Shown here: one piece after another, positions 10,278-20,000 of the stretch
Numbering within the stretch: position 1 is the first letter of the stretch
How the letters are laid out: each line of letters starts with the position of its first letter
Program-made: the position numbers and the translations under genes
Assembly (NCBI GenBank): GCA_041390825.1
Contig: JAWKPF010000005.1
Coordinates: 62,001 to 126,000 of the forward strand
Length of the DNA: 64,000 nt
Direction of reading: 5' to 3'
From: Thermomicrobiales bacterium
GTDB lineage: Bacteria > Chloroflexota > Chloroflexia > Thermomicrobiales > UBA6265
Notes under the pieces: generated by a model
Seen by the model: the letters and a program-made list of their open reading frames with translations, nothing else
Databases searched by the model: none
Told to the model about the DNA's origin: nothing

Positions 10278-10295
10278 GGACTGTACGTACAGTCC
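10278..10295. promoter_or_regulatory. 18-bp perfect palindrome, candidate operator
   Basis: GGACTGTACGTACAGTCC is an exact 18-bp palindrome touching the upstream edge of the -35 box of the promoter at 10249-10277. Its core TGTACGTACA recurs at 37284-37295 (less one base on each side) and 57332-57345. A dimeric regulator is the simplest reader; none is identified. Confidence 0.6.
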
Positions 10296-10312
10296 ATTCG
10301 TATACGACAACA

Positions 10313-11236
10313 TTATCCGCGAGCGCGCTGTACGCCTTCCACGAGCACGTCGATGGCATCCTCGGTGTACGGGTCGAGCCAGACCATCAGGTGATCGACG
10401 CCAGCCGCCGCATAGCTCTCGATGAACTCGGCAATTTCCGCGGGTGTGCGGGGGTTCGGCGTCGAATCGCCATACTGGGTGTACACGCCCTTCGCCCCTT
10501 TCACATCGACAAAGACGCAACAAGAGCGGCCAATCGTGTCCGGGTCTCGTCCGACATCCTTGCAGGCGGCATCGAGCGCTGCAAGCCGGGGGAGAACTTC
10601 CTCGACCGAGTAAGTCCACGTGGTGTTCCAAATGTCGGCATATTGCGCCGTGAGCCGGAGCATGCGCGGGCCGTCGGTGCCGATCATGATCGGCAGGTCG
10701 CCCTTGCGCGGGCCGCGCGGCCGCACGACCGCTCCTTCGGTGGTGTAGTAGACGCCGTGGTAGGTCGAACCATCCTCATGGATCAGGTCGTACAGGATGC
10801 GAAAACCTTCCTCGAAGCGGGAGGCGCGGTGGTCATACGGAAAGCCATAGGTGGTGAATTCCGGTTCGTGCCATCCTGCGCCGAGCCCAAGGATCAGGCG
10901 GCCGTTGCTGATTTCGTCGGTCGTCTCGGCAATCTTCGCCAGCAACGCGGGGTTCCGGAAGCCCATGCAGGTGACCAACGGTCCAATTTCGACCTTCGAC
11001 GTGGACGCCGCGATAGCCGCGAGCATCTGCCAACACTCCCATCGCCCCTCGGTCGGCGACTCGTGCAGCTCGAAGATCATGTGGTCTGCGACCCAGACGG
11101 AGTCGAGCCCGGCATCCTCAGATTTCTGCGCAAGCCGCAGCACGTCGCTCCATCGGTGGATGCCCGGGCTCATCTTGCCGTCGCCGTTCGGGAGATAGAG
11201 CCCGACCTTGATGTCCGCGGGCGAAACTGGCGTCAT
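10313..11236 (-). CDS. LLM-class (F420-type) flavin-dependent oxidoreductase
   Basis: This 307-residue protein belongs to the luciferase-like monooxygenase superfamily, a TIM barrel that usually binds F420 or FMN. Typical motifs are AQKSEDAGLDSVWVADH (near residue 40), the beta-strand KVEIGPLVTCMGFRNPALLA, and NGRLILGLGAGWHEPEF (near 120-140). Start choice: the ATG at 11236 has AGGAGG 7 bases upstream; longer in-frame starts lack such a site. A related gene lies at 62052-63014. Substrate and cofactor cannot be fixed from sequence. It diverges from the membrane-protein gene at 11380. Confidence 0.85.
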   Translation of the reverse strand: MTPVSPADIKVGLYLPNGDGKMSPGIHRWSDVLRLAQKSEDAGLDSVWVADHMIFELHESPTEGRWECWQMLAAIAASTSKVEIGPLVTCMGFRNPALLAKIAETTDEISNGRLILGLGAGWHEPEFTTYGFPYDHRASRFEEGFRILYDLIHEDGSTYHGVYYTTEGAVVRPRGPRKGDLPIMIGTDGPRMLRLTAQYADIWNTTWTYSVEEVLPRLAALDAACKDVGRDPDTIGRSCCVFVDVKGAKGVYTQYGDSTPNPRTPAEIAEFIESYAAAGVDHLMVWLDPYTEDAIDVLVEGVQRARG

Positions 11237-11379
11237 TCGATGTCCTCCTGGCAGCGTCGACTCCCCACCGTATCCATCGATCGTTCCGAATGGACCGGTA
11301 TGAATCATCGCAAATTGCGGCAAATGTTCGATACTGTACGCGCTCTGAGTGGGTTGGGGCGGCAGAGGATTCACACAGC

Positions 11380-12453
11380 TTGGACTACGTCGTTGCCGGT
11401 TTTGGAATTGGCGCCATCCTGGCGCTGATCGGGTTTGCCCTTTGGGAGCTCTTTGGCACTGTCGAAGAGCCTGGTTCGAGTTGGTTGGGCCGTGCCGCGA
11501 TCGGGTTGATGCTTGGCGCGCTGGTGATCTGGGCGGTCACCGGCGTTTCGCTCATCTCGCATGTCGATGATTCCACTGGTTCTCACCTGGTGCTGCTGAC
11601 CACGCTGGTGACCCTGGTGGCGATCGCAGGAGGTTCGTTCTGGTACTGGCGCGCGGATCGGGCGCTGGCGGCTTCGCGGCCACGTCCTGCACGCGCTGCG
11701 TCGCGGCAGGCTGCCGCGGCTCCCGCCGTGATCGGCGATGTCGAACTGACGGAATGGGATAGCTGGCCAGAACGCGATGCCGGCAAGGGAAATGGAGCGG
11801 AAGACCGAGCCGGGACCGAAGCACCGCCGGTTGCGTTCGAGCCGGAGGTCGCCGTCGAAGCCGTTGCCGTCGAAGCAGCGGCCGCTGATAGCGCCGCCAC
11901 TGGAGAGCCGAAGTCACCAGATTCGGTCGACCTACCTGCCATCGACGCGGCAAGCGGCGATTCGCCAGTCGATCAGGACGCTGCGTCCGAGCAACCGCTC
12001 CCCGCGAATGTCCGGCCGTTCCGCTCTCCGGTAGCGCCGCCGGCGCCAGAGGTGGCGGCTCCGGCCGAGGCGGTGGCCGTGGCGCCGACCGGCGACTCTG
12101 CGGAGAACGGCGATGTCGACCGACCTGGACCTATTGTCGAACAGGACGACGCTATCGTGGCCATGGCCGTCGATGAGCCCGATTCGGTTGCGGGCGAAAG
12201 CGCAGCAGCTCAACAGCCGGTTGCCAGTGAGATGGTGGATGCGCCCGTGGGATTCGAATCGTCGGTGCTCGCCGATATCGACGGTACATTGGCTGACGAA
12301 AACGGCGCCTACCGATCACCGCTGCTTTCCGATCTCGGTTCGGACCAACTCGAAGGAGTTGGCCTGGCGAAATGGCGTAGCGATGCCGCGTTGGTCGACG
12401 ACGACGGCGAGCACGCCGATCAGCCGGCAGCTCGGCGATTCCGGCGCAAGTAG
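11380..12453 (+). CDS. membrane protein with long acidic Ala/Pro/Val-rich tail
   Basis: Three membrane helices lie near the start (VVAGFGIGAILALIGFALWE, then AAIGLMLGALVIWAVTGVSL, then VLLTTLVTLVAIAGGSFWYW). A tail of about 250 residues follows, rich in Ala, Pro, Val, Asp and Glu and predicted to be disordered. I chose a TTG at 11380 preceded by AGAGGA; an in-frame start at 11290 would add 30 residues with no membrane or motif content. No known domain is recognised. The tail resembles the low-complexity cytoplasmic regions of actinobacterial and Chloroflexota membrane proteins. A good terminator follows. Confidence 0.6.
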   Translation: MDYVVAGFGIGAILALIGFALWELFGTVEEPGSSWLGRAAIGLMLGALVIWAVTGVSLISHVDDSTGSHLVLLTTLVTLVAIAGGSFWYWRADRALAASRPRPARAASRQAAAAPAVIGDVELTEWDSWPERDAGKGNGAEDRAGTEAPPVAFEPEVAVEAVAVEAAAADSAATGEPKSPDSVDLPAIDAASGDSPVDQDAASEQPLPANVRPFRSPVAPPAPEVAAPAEAVAVAPTGDSAENGDVDRPGPIVEQDDAIVAMAVDEPDSVAGESAAAQQPVASEMVDAPVGFESSVLADIDGTLADENGAYRSPLLSDLGSDQLEGVGLAKWRSDAALVDDDGEHADQPAARRFRRK

Positions 12454-12490
12454 CGGCATCGTCACTCCGAACTGCCGCGGAACATGAACG

Positions 12491-12520
12491 AGGCGCCGAT
12501 CGACCGGCGCCTTTGGTTTT
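12491..12520 (+). terminator. intrinsic terminator
   Basis: AGGCGCCG pairs with CGGCGCCT around a 6-base loop, followed by TTGGTTTT. It ends the membrane-protein gene and sits before the convergent M20 peptidase gene. Confidence 0.75.
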
Positions 12521-12540
12521 CAGCCCACAGGAACAGTTGC

Positions 12541-13920
12541 TCAGCCGCCCAACGCCTGGAAGTACTCCGCGTACGCGAGCCGTGAAATCGCGACTTCCTC
12601 CGGGCGAATCCATTCGTTCGGCGCGTGGGCGCGGCTGCCGGGGAGTCCGAACCCGATGGTGACCGGGCCGATTCCGAGAATCTCCGTGAAGACATCAGTG
12701 ATCGGCACGGTGCCGCCTGAACGCACCAACGCAGGCGACTCACCGACGACTGCAGTCAATACCGCCATCGCCTCGGCCATTCCGGGAGCGTCTTTCGAGA
12801 GCAAGGATGGGTTGGCCGATCCTTTGCCGGGAACCACTTCGATCGTCGCGCCAACCGGTGTGTGCCGCGCGATATGAGCCTCGATGAGCTTCAGGATCCT
12901 GGCGGGCCGCTGGTCGGGCACCAGTCGGCTGGTGATCTTGAGGTGCGCCTTGGCTGGCGTGACCGTCTTGCTCCCTTCGCCGGTGAATCCACCCCAGATG
13001 CCGTTGAAATCGATAGTAGGCCGGGTCCAGCGCAACTCCAGAACGGTGTAACCCGCCTCCCCAAGAATGGCCGTGACGCCGGCCTCTTCCATGAATTCCT
13101 CGTCGGAGCTCATCTCGGCAACTACGGCGATATCCTCGCGCTCCTCGTCCGTTAACGGCCGCACGTCATCGTAGAAGCCCTCGATGGCAACTGACCCATC
13201 GGGGTTGTGGAACGATGCCGCGAGCTCAGCAATGGCGCGCACGGCGTTGGGAACGGCGGCGCCATATGATCCGGAGTGCAGATCGGTCGAACTGGTCGTC
13301 AGATTGACCTGGCAACCGACCAGGCCCTTGACACCGATCGAGAGCGCCGGTTTCCCGACGCCCATCATGCCGCCGTCACCTGACATGATGAAGTCCGACT
13401 TGAGTTCGGACGCGTATTCGGCGACGACGTTTGGCAAGTTCGGGCTGCCGATCTCCTCTTCGCCTTCGAACAGCAGAATCAGGTTGATCGGCAGTTCACC
13501 CTTTGTCGCGGCCAGTGCTTCGATTCCCTGCAGGATGCCGAGCAGGTTCATCTTCATATCCGACGAACCACGGGCATAGATTCTGCCGTCGCGCTCGGTC
13601 GGCTCGAACGGATCGGAATCCCAGAGCTCGATCGGATCGACCGGCTGGACGTCGTAATGCCCGTAGATGAGCAGTGTCGGTTTTTCATTCGAGGTTTCCC
13701 ACCGACCGTAGACGACCGGATGGAGCGGGGTTTCGATCAAGGAAACCTCGGTCACTCCTGCTTTGCGAGCGCGTTCCGCCACCCATTCCGCCGTCTTTCG
13801 CGTGTCAGCGGCGTGTTTCGGATCGGTGCTGACGCTTCGCATGCGCAGGAACTCGACGAGCTCGGCGTCGTACTGCGCGGCGTGCGCGTCGAGATACTCC
13901 CTGATGGTGGCGTTGGTCAT
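12541..13920 (-). CDS. M20-family dipeptidase
   Basis: This 459-residue zinc peptidase of the M20 (ArgE/DapE/carnosinase-like) family has GHYDVQP (His-x-Asp metal ligands, near residue 88), ARGSSDMKMN (bridging Asp) and FEGEEEIGSPN (catalytic and metal Glu pair, near 150). The C-terminus has GGTVPITDVF and GSRAHAPNEW, typical of the dipeptidase subgroup that cleaves short peptides or beta-Ala-His-like substrates. Length is normal and the frame is clean. It is probably cytoplasmic, with no signal peptide. It is transcribed alone. Confidence 0.9.
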   Translation of the reverse strand: MTNATIREYLDAHAAQYDAELVEFLRMRSVSTDPKHAADTRKTAEWVAERARKAGVTEVSLIETPLHPVVYGRWETSNEKPTLLIYGHYDVQPVDPIELWDSDPFEPTERDGRIYARGSSDMKMNLLGILQGIEALAATKGELPINLILLFEGEEEIGSPNLPNVVAEYASELKSDFIMSGDGGMMGVGKPALSIGVKGLVGCQVNLTTSSTDLHSGSYGAAVPNAVRAIAELAASFHNPDGSVAIEGFYDDVRPLTDEEREDIAVVAEMSSDEEFMEEAGVTAILGEAGYTVLELRWTRPTIDFNGIWGGFTGEGSKTVTPAKAHLKITSRLVPDQRPARILKLIEAHIARHTPVGATIEVVPGKGSANPSLLSKDAPGMAEAMAVLTAVVGESPALVRSGGTVPITDVFTEILGIGPVTIGFGLPGSRAHAPNEWIRPEEVAISRLAYAEYFQALGG

Positions 13921-14101
13921 TCCCTGCAGGTCCTTCCCGGAACGGCGTTGGTGTGGACGCCGGCGAATCTCGCGTCATGATGCCGCAAACAGTGCTCGCG
14001 CGGTTGCCGGCATCCGGGCGCGCCATTGCATGGAGCAAGAAAAGCAGACCCGCCATTCCTGCCGGGGCCCGGCTTCCGGGCCGAGGGAATCGGACACACG
14101 A

Positions 14102-14875
14102 TCAGGCTGGGGTGAGGTCGACCTCGAGGAGCTCGTTGCTTGCGTTGCGGAGCTGGATGCGGTCGGCGAGGGACCAACCCGAAAGATCTCCGAGCGAAAG
14201 CGGCCGCGCGCCATCGACCTGCAAGCGCAGGAGACCGGCGGCAAACTCACGCGGCTCGACCGTAGTGACAAAATCGAGTTTTTCGATATGGCTTTTCAGC
14301 CCGAGCGCGGCAGACGCGCGTGGCACCCCATGCACCAGGAGGGTGGTGGTGGCAGTCGGTGAAAGCGTGCTCGCAGTTGGCGAGGCGACCGGCGGTGCTG
14401 CCGGCGCTTGCGAGACGACAGACTCCGCCATTTCCACAGCCGCAACGGTCTCGACGGTCTCGACCGGTTTCGGTGGTCTGGGCTTCGTTCGCGTCGCTGA
14501 TGCAGCGTTGACCACCGCGGCAGCTTCGGGCGGCGCCTCGGTTGTCAGTCCGATGGCCGGCACCTCGCGTGATGCGCGCTGGGGAGCCGAACCGCTTTCC
14601 AGCTCATCGAGCGCTTCGGTTACGCGCCGGGCCAGTTTCTCGCTCTGGGATTGGAGCGCGGTCAAATCGTCGAGGACATCGGAAAGCACCGCGCGATACC
14701 TGCTCCGTTCGACGGCGAAATCGGAGTCGAGTCGGGCGGACGCTTCCTTGAGCAGGGCGCTGGACGATGCGATGTTCTGGCGAATGATCTCGTCGAACTG
14801 TTCGTAGAATGAAAGCCGCTCGCGGGCGAGATCGAGGTCGGTTTCGGCCTGGCTCTTGCTCTTGCTGGCGCTCAT
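14102..14875 (-). CDS. coiled-coil protein with C-terminal small alpha/beta domain
   Basis: The 257-residue product starts with about 95 charged, heptad-like residues (LDLARERLSFYEQFDEIIRQ; VLDDLTALQSQSEKLARRV), a likely coiled coil. A Pro/Ala/Thr-rich linker follows at about 100-175. The last 80 residues look like a compact beta-alpha-beta fold: TTLLVHGVPRASAALGLKSH, KLDFVTTVEPREFAAG, LLRLQVDG, then DRIQLRNASNELLEVDL. That pattern resembles the heavy-metal-associated/ACT-like fold, but no metal-binding CxxC is present. No annotated family is recognised. The ATG at 14875 is followed by a Ser/Lys-rich start. Confidence 0.6.
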   Translation of the reverse strand: MSASKSKSQAETDLDLARERLSFYEQFDEIIRQNIASSSALLKEASARLDSDFAVERSRYRAVLSDVLDDLTALQSQSEKLARRVTEALDELESGSAPQRASREVPAIGLTTEAPPEAAAVVNAASATRTKPRPPKPVETVETVAAVEMAESVVSQAPAAPPVASPTASTLSPTATTTLLVHGVPRASAALGLKSHIEKLDFVTTVEPREFAAGLLRLQVDGARPLSLGDLSGWSLADRIQLRNASNELLEVDLTPA

Positions 14876-15149
14876 GCGTTGTCCCGATTCTGCACTATTT
14901 CGCTCACGATTGAACCCAATTTTCCGATTCTAGCACGGGATTTCGCGTACGCTCGCAGTGTTTCGCCGAGTTCGCGGCGAGCGCAATCACTTGTCCCGTA
15001 CATATCCGCATTCGGTCAGTTTGCAGTAAGGCAACAGCTCTGCGAAACGAGCGTCGAAGGGGCTTGCCGGGAAATGCGCGCGCCGGTACGCTGCGCTCGA
15101 TTGTCGAGCACTGGACGTTGGATTCTCGTAAGCAGCGGCAGGGGGGCAT
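14876..15149. other. divergent intergenic region
   Basis: This gap separates two divergent genes. Apart from the AGGGGGG ribosome site before the Gfo/Idh start, no convincing promoter box, hairpin or open frame stands out. The sequence CGCGTACGCTCGC (near 14945) is a loose partial palindrome only. Confidence 0.4.
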
Positions 15150-16262
15150 ATGTCCAGGATCAGGGTAGGGGTGATCGGCTGCGGAGCGATTGCCCAGATT
15201 CAGCACCTCCCGCACTTGAAGGAGCTGCGCGGGGAATTCGAGATTTCGGCGCTGAGCGATATTTCGGCGAAGCTCCTCGCGGCTGTCGGCGCCGAATACG
15301 ACGTGCCACCGGAACGGCAGTATCTCGACTACCACGAACTGGTGGCCAGTGAGCTCGATGCGGTAATCGTCTGCTCTTCTGGCTCACATGCCGGCCCGAG
15401 CATCGCTGCCGCTCAGGCCGGAAAGCACGTTCTGGTGGAAAAACCGATGTGCACCACCGTGCGCGAGGCCAGGGAGATGGTCGCTGCGGCGGAGACCGCT
15501 GGTGTCGTCCTGATGGTGGCGTACATGAAGCAGTACGAACCTGCGTATCGCTACGCGCGCGAACGGGTGCGGGAGATGAGCGATGTTCGGTTCATTCAGG
15601 TCAACCATCTTCATCCCGACAACAGCCTGCACATCTCCGAATTCGATGTTCTGCGGTTCGACGATTACCCCGCGAGCGCGCTCGAGGCGACCCAGGCCGA
15701 GCATCGCGCGCTGATTGCCGAAGCGATCGGCTATCCCGGTGGGGATGCCGTACCACCCTCGATGGAGTACGCCTATTCACTCATCCTCGGCAGCATGATC
15801 CACGACATCGGCAATTTGCATGGAACCTTTGGACCGCCGACTGCGGTGCTCAGCACCGAAATCTGGGCCGAGGGTCACGGCATTTCCACGGTGTTGGCTT
15901 ATGACGACGAGAAGCGAGCCGTCTGCACGTGGGTCGACTTGCCCGACCTGTGGGAATTTAAGGAGACGATGGAGGTCTATGGCTCACGTGAACGGGTCAT
16001 CGCATCGTTCCCAACCGGGTTTGCGCGTGGGTTGCCGTCGACGGTGTCGGTTCATGGTATGGACAGCGACCGTCTGCCATGGCGCAAGGAGTTGAGCTGG
16101 CACGACAACCCGTTCAAGCTCGAGCTGCAGCATTTCGGGGCGTGCATTCGCGAAGGCAAGCGACCAGAAACCGACGGCCGCAGCACGATTCATGACATTT
16201 CGCTCGTACGGGAGATCGTGCTCGCGTACCTCGGCAAGACGGAGATTCGGCATGAGCATTGA
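15150..16262 (+). CDS. Gfo/Idh/MocA-family NAD(P)-dependent oxidoreductase
   Basis: The N-terminal Rossmann domain has VGVIGCGAIAQIQHLPHL (GxGxxA/G, residue 6 onward), then SALSDIS. The catalytic region is VEKPMCTTVREA near residue 100, where the EKP lysine is the family hallmark. The C-terminal domain has SMIHDIGNLHG with the expected histidines. Such enzymes oxidise or reduce sugars, inositols and related compounds. The strong ribosome site AGGGGGG lies 4 bases before the ATG. The gene overlaps the downstream cupin by 11 bases, so the two are one transcript and probably work on the same sugar-like substrate. Confidence 0.88.
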   Translation: MSRIRVGVIGCGAIAQIQHLPHLKELRGEFEISALSDISAKLLAAVGAEYDVPPERQYLDYHELVASELDAVIVCSSGSHAGPSIAAAQAGKHVLVEKPMCTTVREAREMVAAAETAGVVLMVAYMKQYEPAYRYARERVREMSDVRFIQVNHLHPDNSLHISEFDVLRFDDYPASALEATQAEHRALIAEAIGYPGGDAVPPSMEYAYSLILGSMIHDIGNLHGTFGPPTAVLSTEIWAEGHGISTVLAYDDEKRAVCTWVDLPDLWEFKETMEVYGSRERVIASFPTGFARGLPSTVSVHGMDSDRLPWRKELSWHDNPFKLELQHFGACIREGKRPETDGRSTIHDISLVREIVLAYLGKTEIRHEH

Positions 16263-16902
16263 GGTCTTCGATTGCCGCAGCGATGTGCGCAATGTGGTGA
16301 TCACACCGGAGATCCGCTCGCGGTTCCTTCGCATGGAACCGGGAGAGGTCGCGGTGCGCCATTCGCACGATCTGGGGCATGAGGTTTTTCTCATTCTGGA
16401 GGGGGAGTGCGAATTCGAGATCGATGGCGAGCGCGCGGTGCTTGGCCCTGGCCAGATGTGCTTTGCGCGACGCGATCAGATGCACCAGGTGCGCACGGTC
16501 GGTGATGTTCCGATGACGATGTATCTCTCGGTCACTCCGCATATCGACCCGACGCACACGTTGTGGAACGAAGATGGCGAGAAACTGCCCTACCACTACG
16601 GCGGCGCCACGATCAACGAGCGAGCCGCGCAAGCGGGATCAGACATCGATCTGGCGGAGCTTGGTCAACGCCATCGCGCAGCCGCGCGCGCTCTGGAAGT
16701 TGCCGCTCGCGCCAATACTGAAGCGCAGCTGGCAGGTATCGATGCGTTGACCGAGGCCATGAGTGCTGGTGACCGTGCTGCAGTGCGCGCTGCCGTGGAT
16801 GCAATGTGGGCGCCGCTCTTCCAGACCTATCGGGCACTGCTCGATCTCAGCGAAACCTGGAACACGCTCGCGCCGGAGGCCGGAGCTCCGATCGAAGAAT
16901 AG
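16252..16902 (+). CDS. cupin-domain protein with helical C-terminus
   Basis: The ATG at 16252 overlaps the end of the oxidoreductase gene. Residues 25-105 form a cupin with RHSHDLGHEVFLILEGE, where the two His and one Glu are metal ligands, and ERAVLGPGQMCFARRDQMHQ. About 100 Ala-rich helical residues follow (LAELGQRHRAAARALEVAAR), an extension not usual for single-domain cupins. It may be an isomerase, epimerase or sensor acting on the product of the neighbouring oxidoreductase; this is inference from overlap only. Confidence 0.7.
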   Translation: MSIEVFDCRSDVRNVVITPEIRSRFLRMEPGEVAVRHSHDLGHEVFLILEGECEFEIDGERAVLGPGQMCFARRDQMHQVRTVGDVPMTMYLSVTPHIDPTHTLWNEDGEKLPYHYGGATINERAAQAGSDIDLAELGQRHRAAARALEVAARANTEAQLAGIDALTEAMSAGDRAAVRAAVDAMWAPLFQTYRALLDLSETWNTLAPEAGAPIEE

Positions 16903-17010
16903 GGTCGTCACGATTTGAGAGTGAACGCCGTTCCTGGCGTGTTCGGGCGTAGCGGCGACTGCGCTCATCACGACTTGACGGTTTGCGCCAATATGTCGTG
17001 TCACGTCACC

Positions 17011-17016
17011 TACAAT
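17011..17016 (+). promoter_or_regulatory. -10 box for a leaderless metH transcript
   Basis: TACAAT lies 7 bases before the metH ATG, so transcription would begin at or one base before the start codon. There is no Shine-Dalgarno sequence and no good -35 box at the right distance. This is the usual signature of a leaderless gene. Confidence 0.55.
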
Positions 17017-17023
17017 TCCCTGT

Positions 17024-20000
17024 ATGAGTGATCTTCTCCAACTCGCCCGCGAGCGGGTAGTCGTTTACGACGGCTCGATGGGCGCCACCATTCTCAACAT
17101 GCAGCTCACCGCCGAGGACTATGGCGGCAAGGAGGGATGCAACGACTACCTCGTGATGGTGCAACCGCACATCATCGAAGGGATTCATGCGTCCTATCTC
17201 GAGCTCGGCGTCGATGTCATCGAAACCGACACCTTTGGCGGCAGTCTGATCAAGCTCGAAGAGTATGGGCTTGGTGAGCAGACCTATGAGCTGAATCGCA
17301 CCGCCGCTGCCCTGGCGCGCAAGATGGCGGACGAGTATTCGACTGCCAGCCAGCCGCGCTATGTTGCTGGCTCGATCGGTCCGACGGGACTCTTGCCCGC
17401 TTCCGAAGATCCGATGCTGGGCAATCATCGCTTCCTCGAAATCGTGGATCTCTTTACCGACCAGATTCGGGGGTTGATCGACGGCGGCAGCGACATTCTC
17501 ATCATCGAGACCGTCCAGGACATTCTCGAACTGAAGGCAGCGATCTATTGCGCCATGAAGTTGCGGGAAGCCGGTGGCCGGGCGGTGCCGATTCATGCCT
17601 CGCTGACACTCGATACCTCGGAGCGCATGCTGCTTGGCACCGATATTGCCGCGGGGCTGAGCATTCTGGAGCATCTGCCGGTCGATTTCATCGGATTGAA
17701 TTGCTCGACCGGTCCCGAGCACATGCGCGAACCGGCAAGATACCTGGGCGAGCACAGCACCAAACCGGTGGCGATCATTCCCAACGCCGGGATACCGATC
17801 AATCAGAACGGTTTGGCAGTCTTCCCGCTCGAACCAGACTCGATGGCGCGCCAGTTGCGCGAAATGACCGAGAGTTTCCAGGTCGGTATCGTTGGCGGCT
17901 GCTGCGGCACGACTCCCGAGCACCTGAAAGAGACGCTGCGGGAGGTCGGTAAACGCCCGGTGACGTTGCGGCCGGAATCGCCGCGACGGCAGATCGCATC
18001 GATGATCCGCGCGGTCGACCTCACCCAGGAACCCGCGCCGATGATCGTTGGTGAGCGGCTGAATGCGCAGGGTTCGCGCAAGGTCAAACGGCTGGCGCTG
18101 GCGGACGACTTCGACGGCATGGTGGCGATCGGGGTCGAGCAGGTCGAGGAAGGCGCGCACGCGCTGGACGTGTGTATGGCGCTCACCGAGCGCGCCGACG
18201 AGCAAGAGATCGTGCGCACGCTGGTAAAGAAACTCGCGCTCAATGTCGAGGCCCCGTTGGTGATCGACTCGACCGAGGCCGGCGTGATCAAGGACGCGCT
18301 CGAGCAGTATCCGGGCCGGGCCATCGTCAACTCGATCAATATGGAAAATGGCCGAACGCGCATCGATTCAGTCATGCCGTTGGTCAAGGACCATGGCGCG
18401 GCGGTGGTTGCGTTGACCATCGACGAAATCGGCATGGCGAAGACTCGCCAGCGCAAGCTGGACATTGCCCAGACCATCTACGACATCGTCACCCAGGAAT
18501 ATGACTTGCCGGGTGATTCCTTGATCTTTGATGCCCTGACGTTCACGCTGGCGACCGGTGATCCCGAGTTCAACGAATCCGCCATCGAAACGATCGAGGG
18601 CATTCGCGCGATCAAGGCGGCCATGCCCGAGGTCTATACGATCCTGGGCGTCTCGAACGTCTCGTTCGGGCTCAGCCAACCGGCACGGCGCGTGCTGAAT
18701 GCGGTTTTCCTCTATCACTGCGTGGAGGCCGGACTCGATCTCGCGATCATCCATCCGTCCCATGTCATCCCCTTCGCCGAGATCCCCGAGGAAGAGCGCA
18801 AGCTCGCCGAAGACCTGGTCTTCTACCGGCGGCCGGAAGCGTTGCAGGAGTTCATTCAGTTCTTCGAAGGACGAGAGGACGTCGCGGCCAGCGGCGGACC
18901 CGACCCGATGGCGGGCATGACCGTCCGCGAACGGTTGCACTACCGCATCGTCTATCGCAAGAAAGAGGGCGTCGAGGCCGATATCGACCAGGCAGTGGCC
19001 GAAGCAGGCGATCCGGTCGATGTGCTGAACAACGTGTTGCTTCCGGCGATGAAGGAAGTCGGTGACAAGTTCGGCGCTGGCGAGCTGATCCTGCCATTTG
19101 TGCTGCAATCGGCCGAAGTCATGAAACGCGCGGTCGCCCAGCTCGAGACCTATATGGAACGGGTCGAGGGGGCGTCCAAGGGGGTGGTCGTGCTGGCCAC
19201 GGTCTATGGCGATGTGCATGACATCGGCAAGAACCTGGTCAACACCATTCTGAGCAACAACGGCTACACCGTGCACGATCTCGGCAAACAGGTGCCGGTG
19301 ACCAGAATCATCGAAAAAGCCGTCGAGGTCGATGCGACTGCGATCGGGCTTTCGGCGTTGCTGGTGTCCACGAGCAAGCAGATGCCGCTTTGCGTCGAGG
19401 AACTGCGGCATCGGGATCTTCATTTCCCGGTGATGATCGGCGGGGCAGCGATCAACCGCCCCTATGCCCAACGGACGCTGTTCGCCGGTGGCGACGGCGC
19501 CTATGAGTCCGGTGTCTTCTACGCTAAGGACGCGTTCGAGGGGCTTTCGATCATGGATCGCCTGATCGTGCCCGAAGAACGTTCGAAACTCCTTGCCAAG
19601 ACGGTAGAGGATGCGACCAGAGCGCTCGACAAGCCGATGCGGCAGTCGTTCACCCTGCAGGAAGAGCTTCTGCAGGTGGCGGAATCGACGGTGCCGCTGG
19701 CGCCGATCGTGACACCGCCGTTCTGGGGCGTCATCGAACCGACCGATTTCACCCTGGCCGATGTCTGGCCGCATCTCGATCTGAAGACGCTCTTCCGGCT
19801 GCACTGGGGTGGCAAGGGCGTCAAGGACGACGAGTGGGTCGAACTTCTGCGCGAAGAGTTCCATCCGCGGTTGCAGCGCATGCAGGCCGACGCCGAGGAG
19901 AACGGCTGGCTGGAGCCTCGGGTGCGCTATGGGTATTTCCCGGTCAACCGCGACGGGAATGACGTCGTCTTCTTCGATCCGAACGACCCGGAACAGGAAG

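Noticed and set aside
10278..10295. LexA/SOS box reading of the TGTACGTACA palindrome
   Set aside because: It does not match the known Gram-positive (GAAC-N4-GTTC) or E. coli (CTGT-N8-ACAG) pattern, and no SOS gene is adjacent.
10124..11428. A 434-codon plus-strand frame across the LLM gene and the candidate RNA
   Set aside because: It is antisense to the well-supported LLM oxidoreductase and has no start signal or motif.
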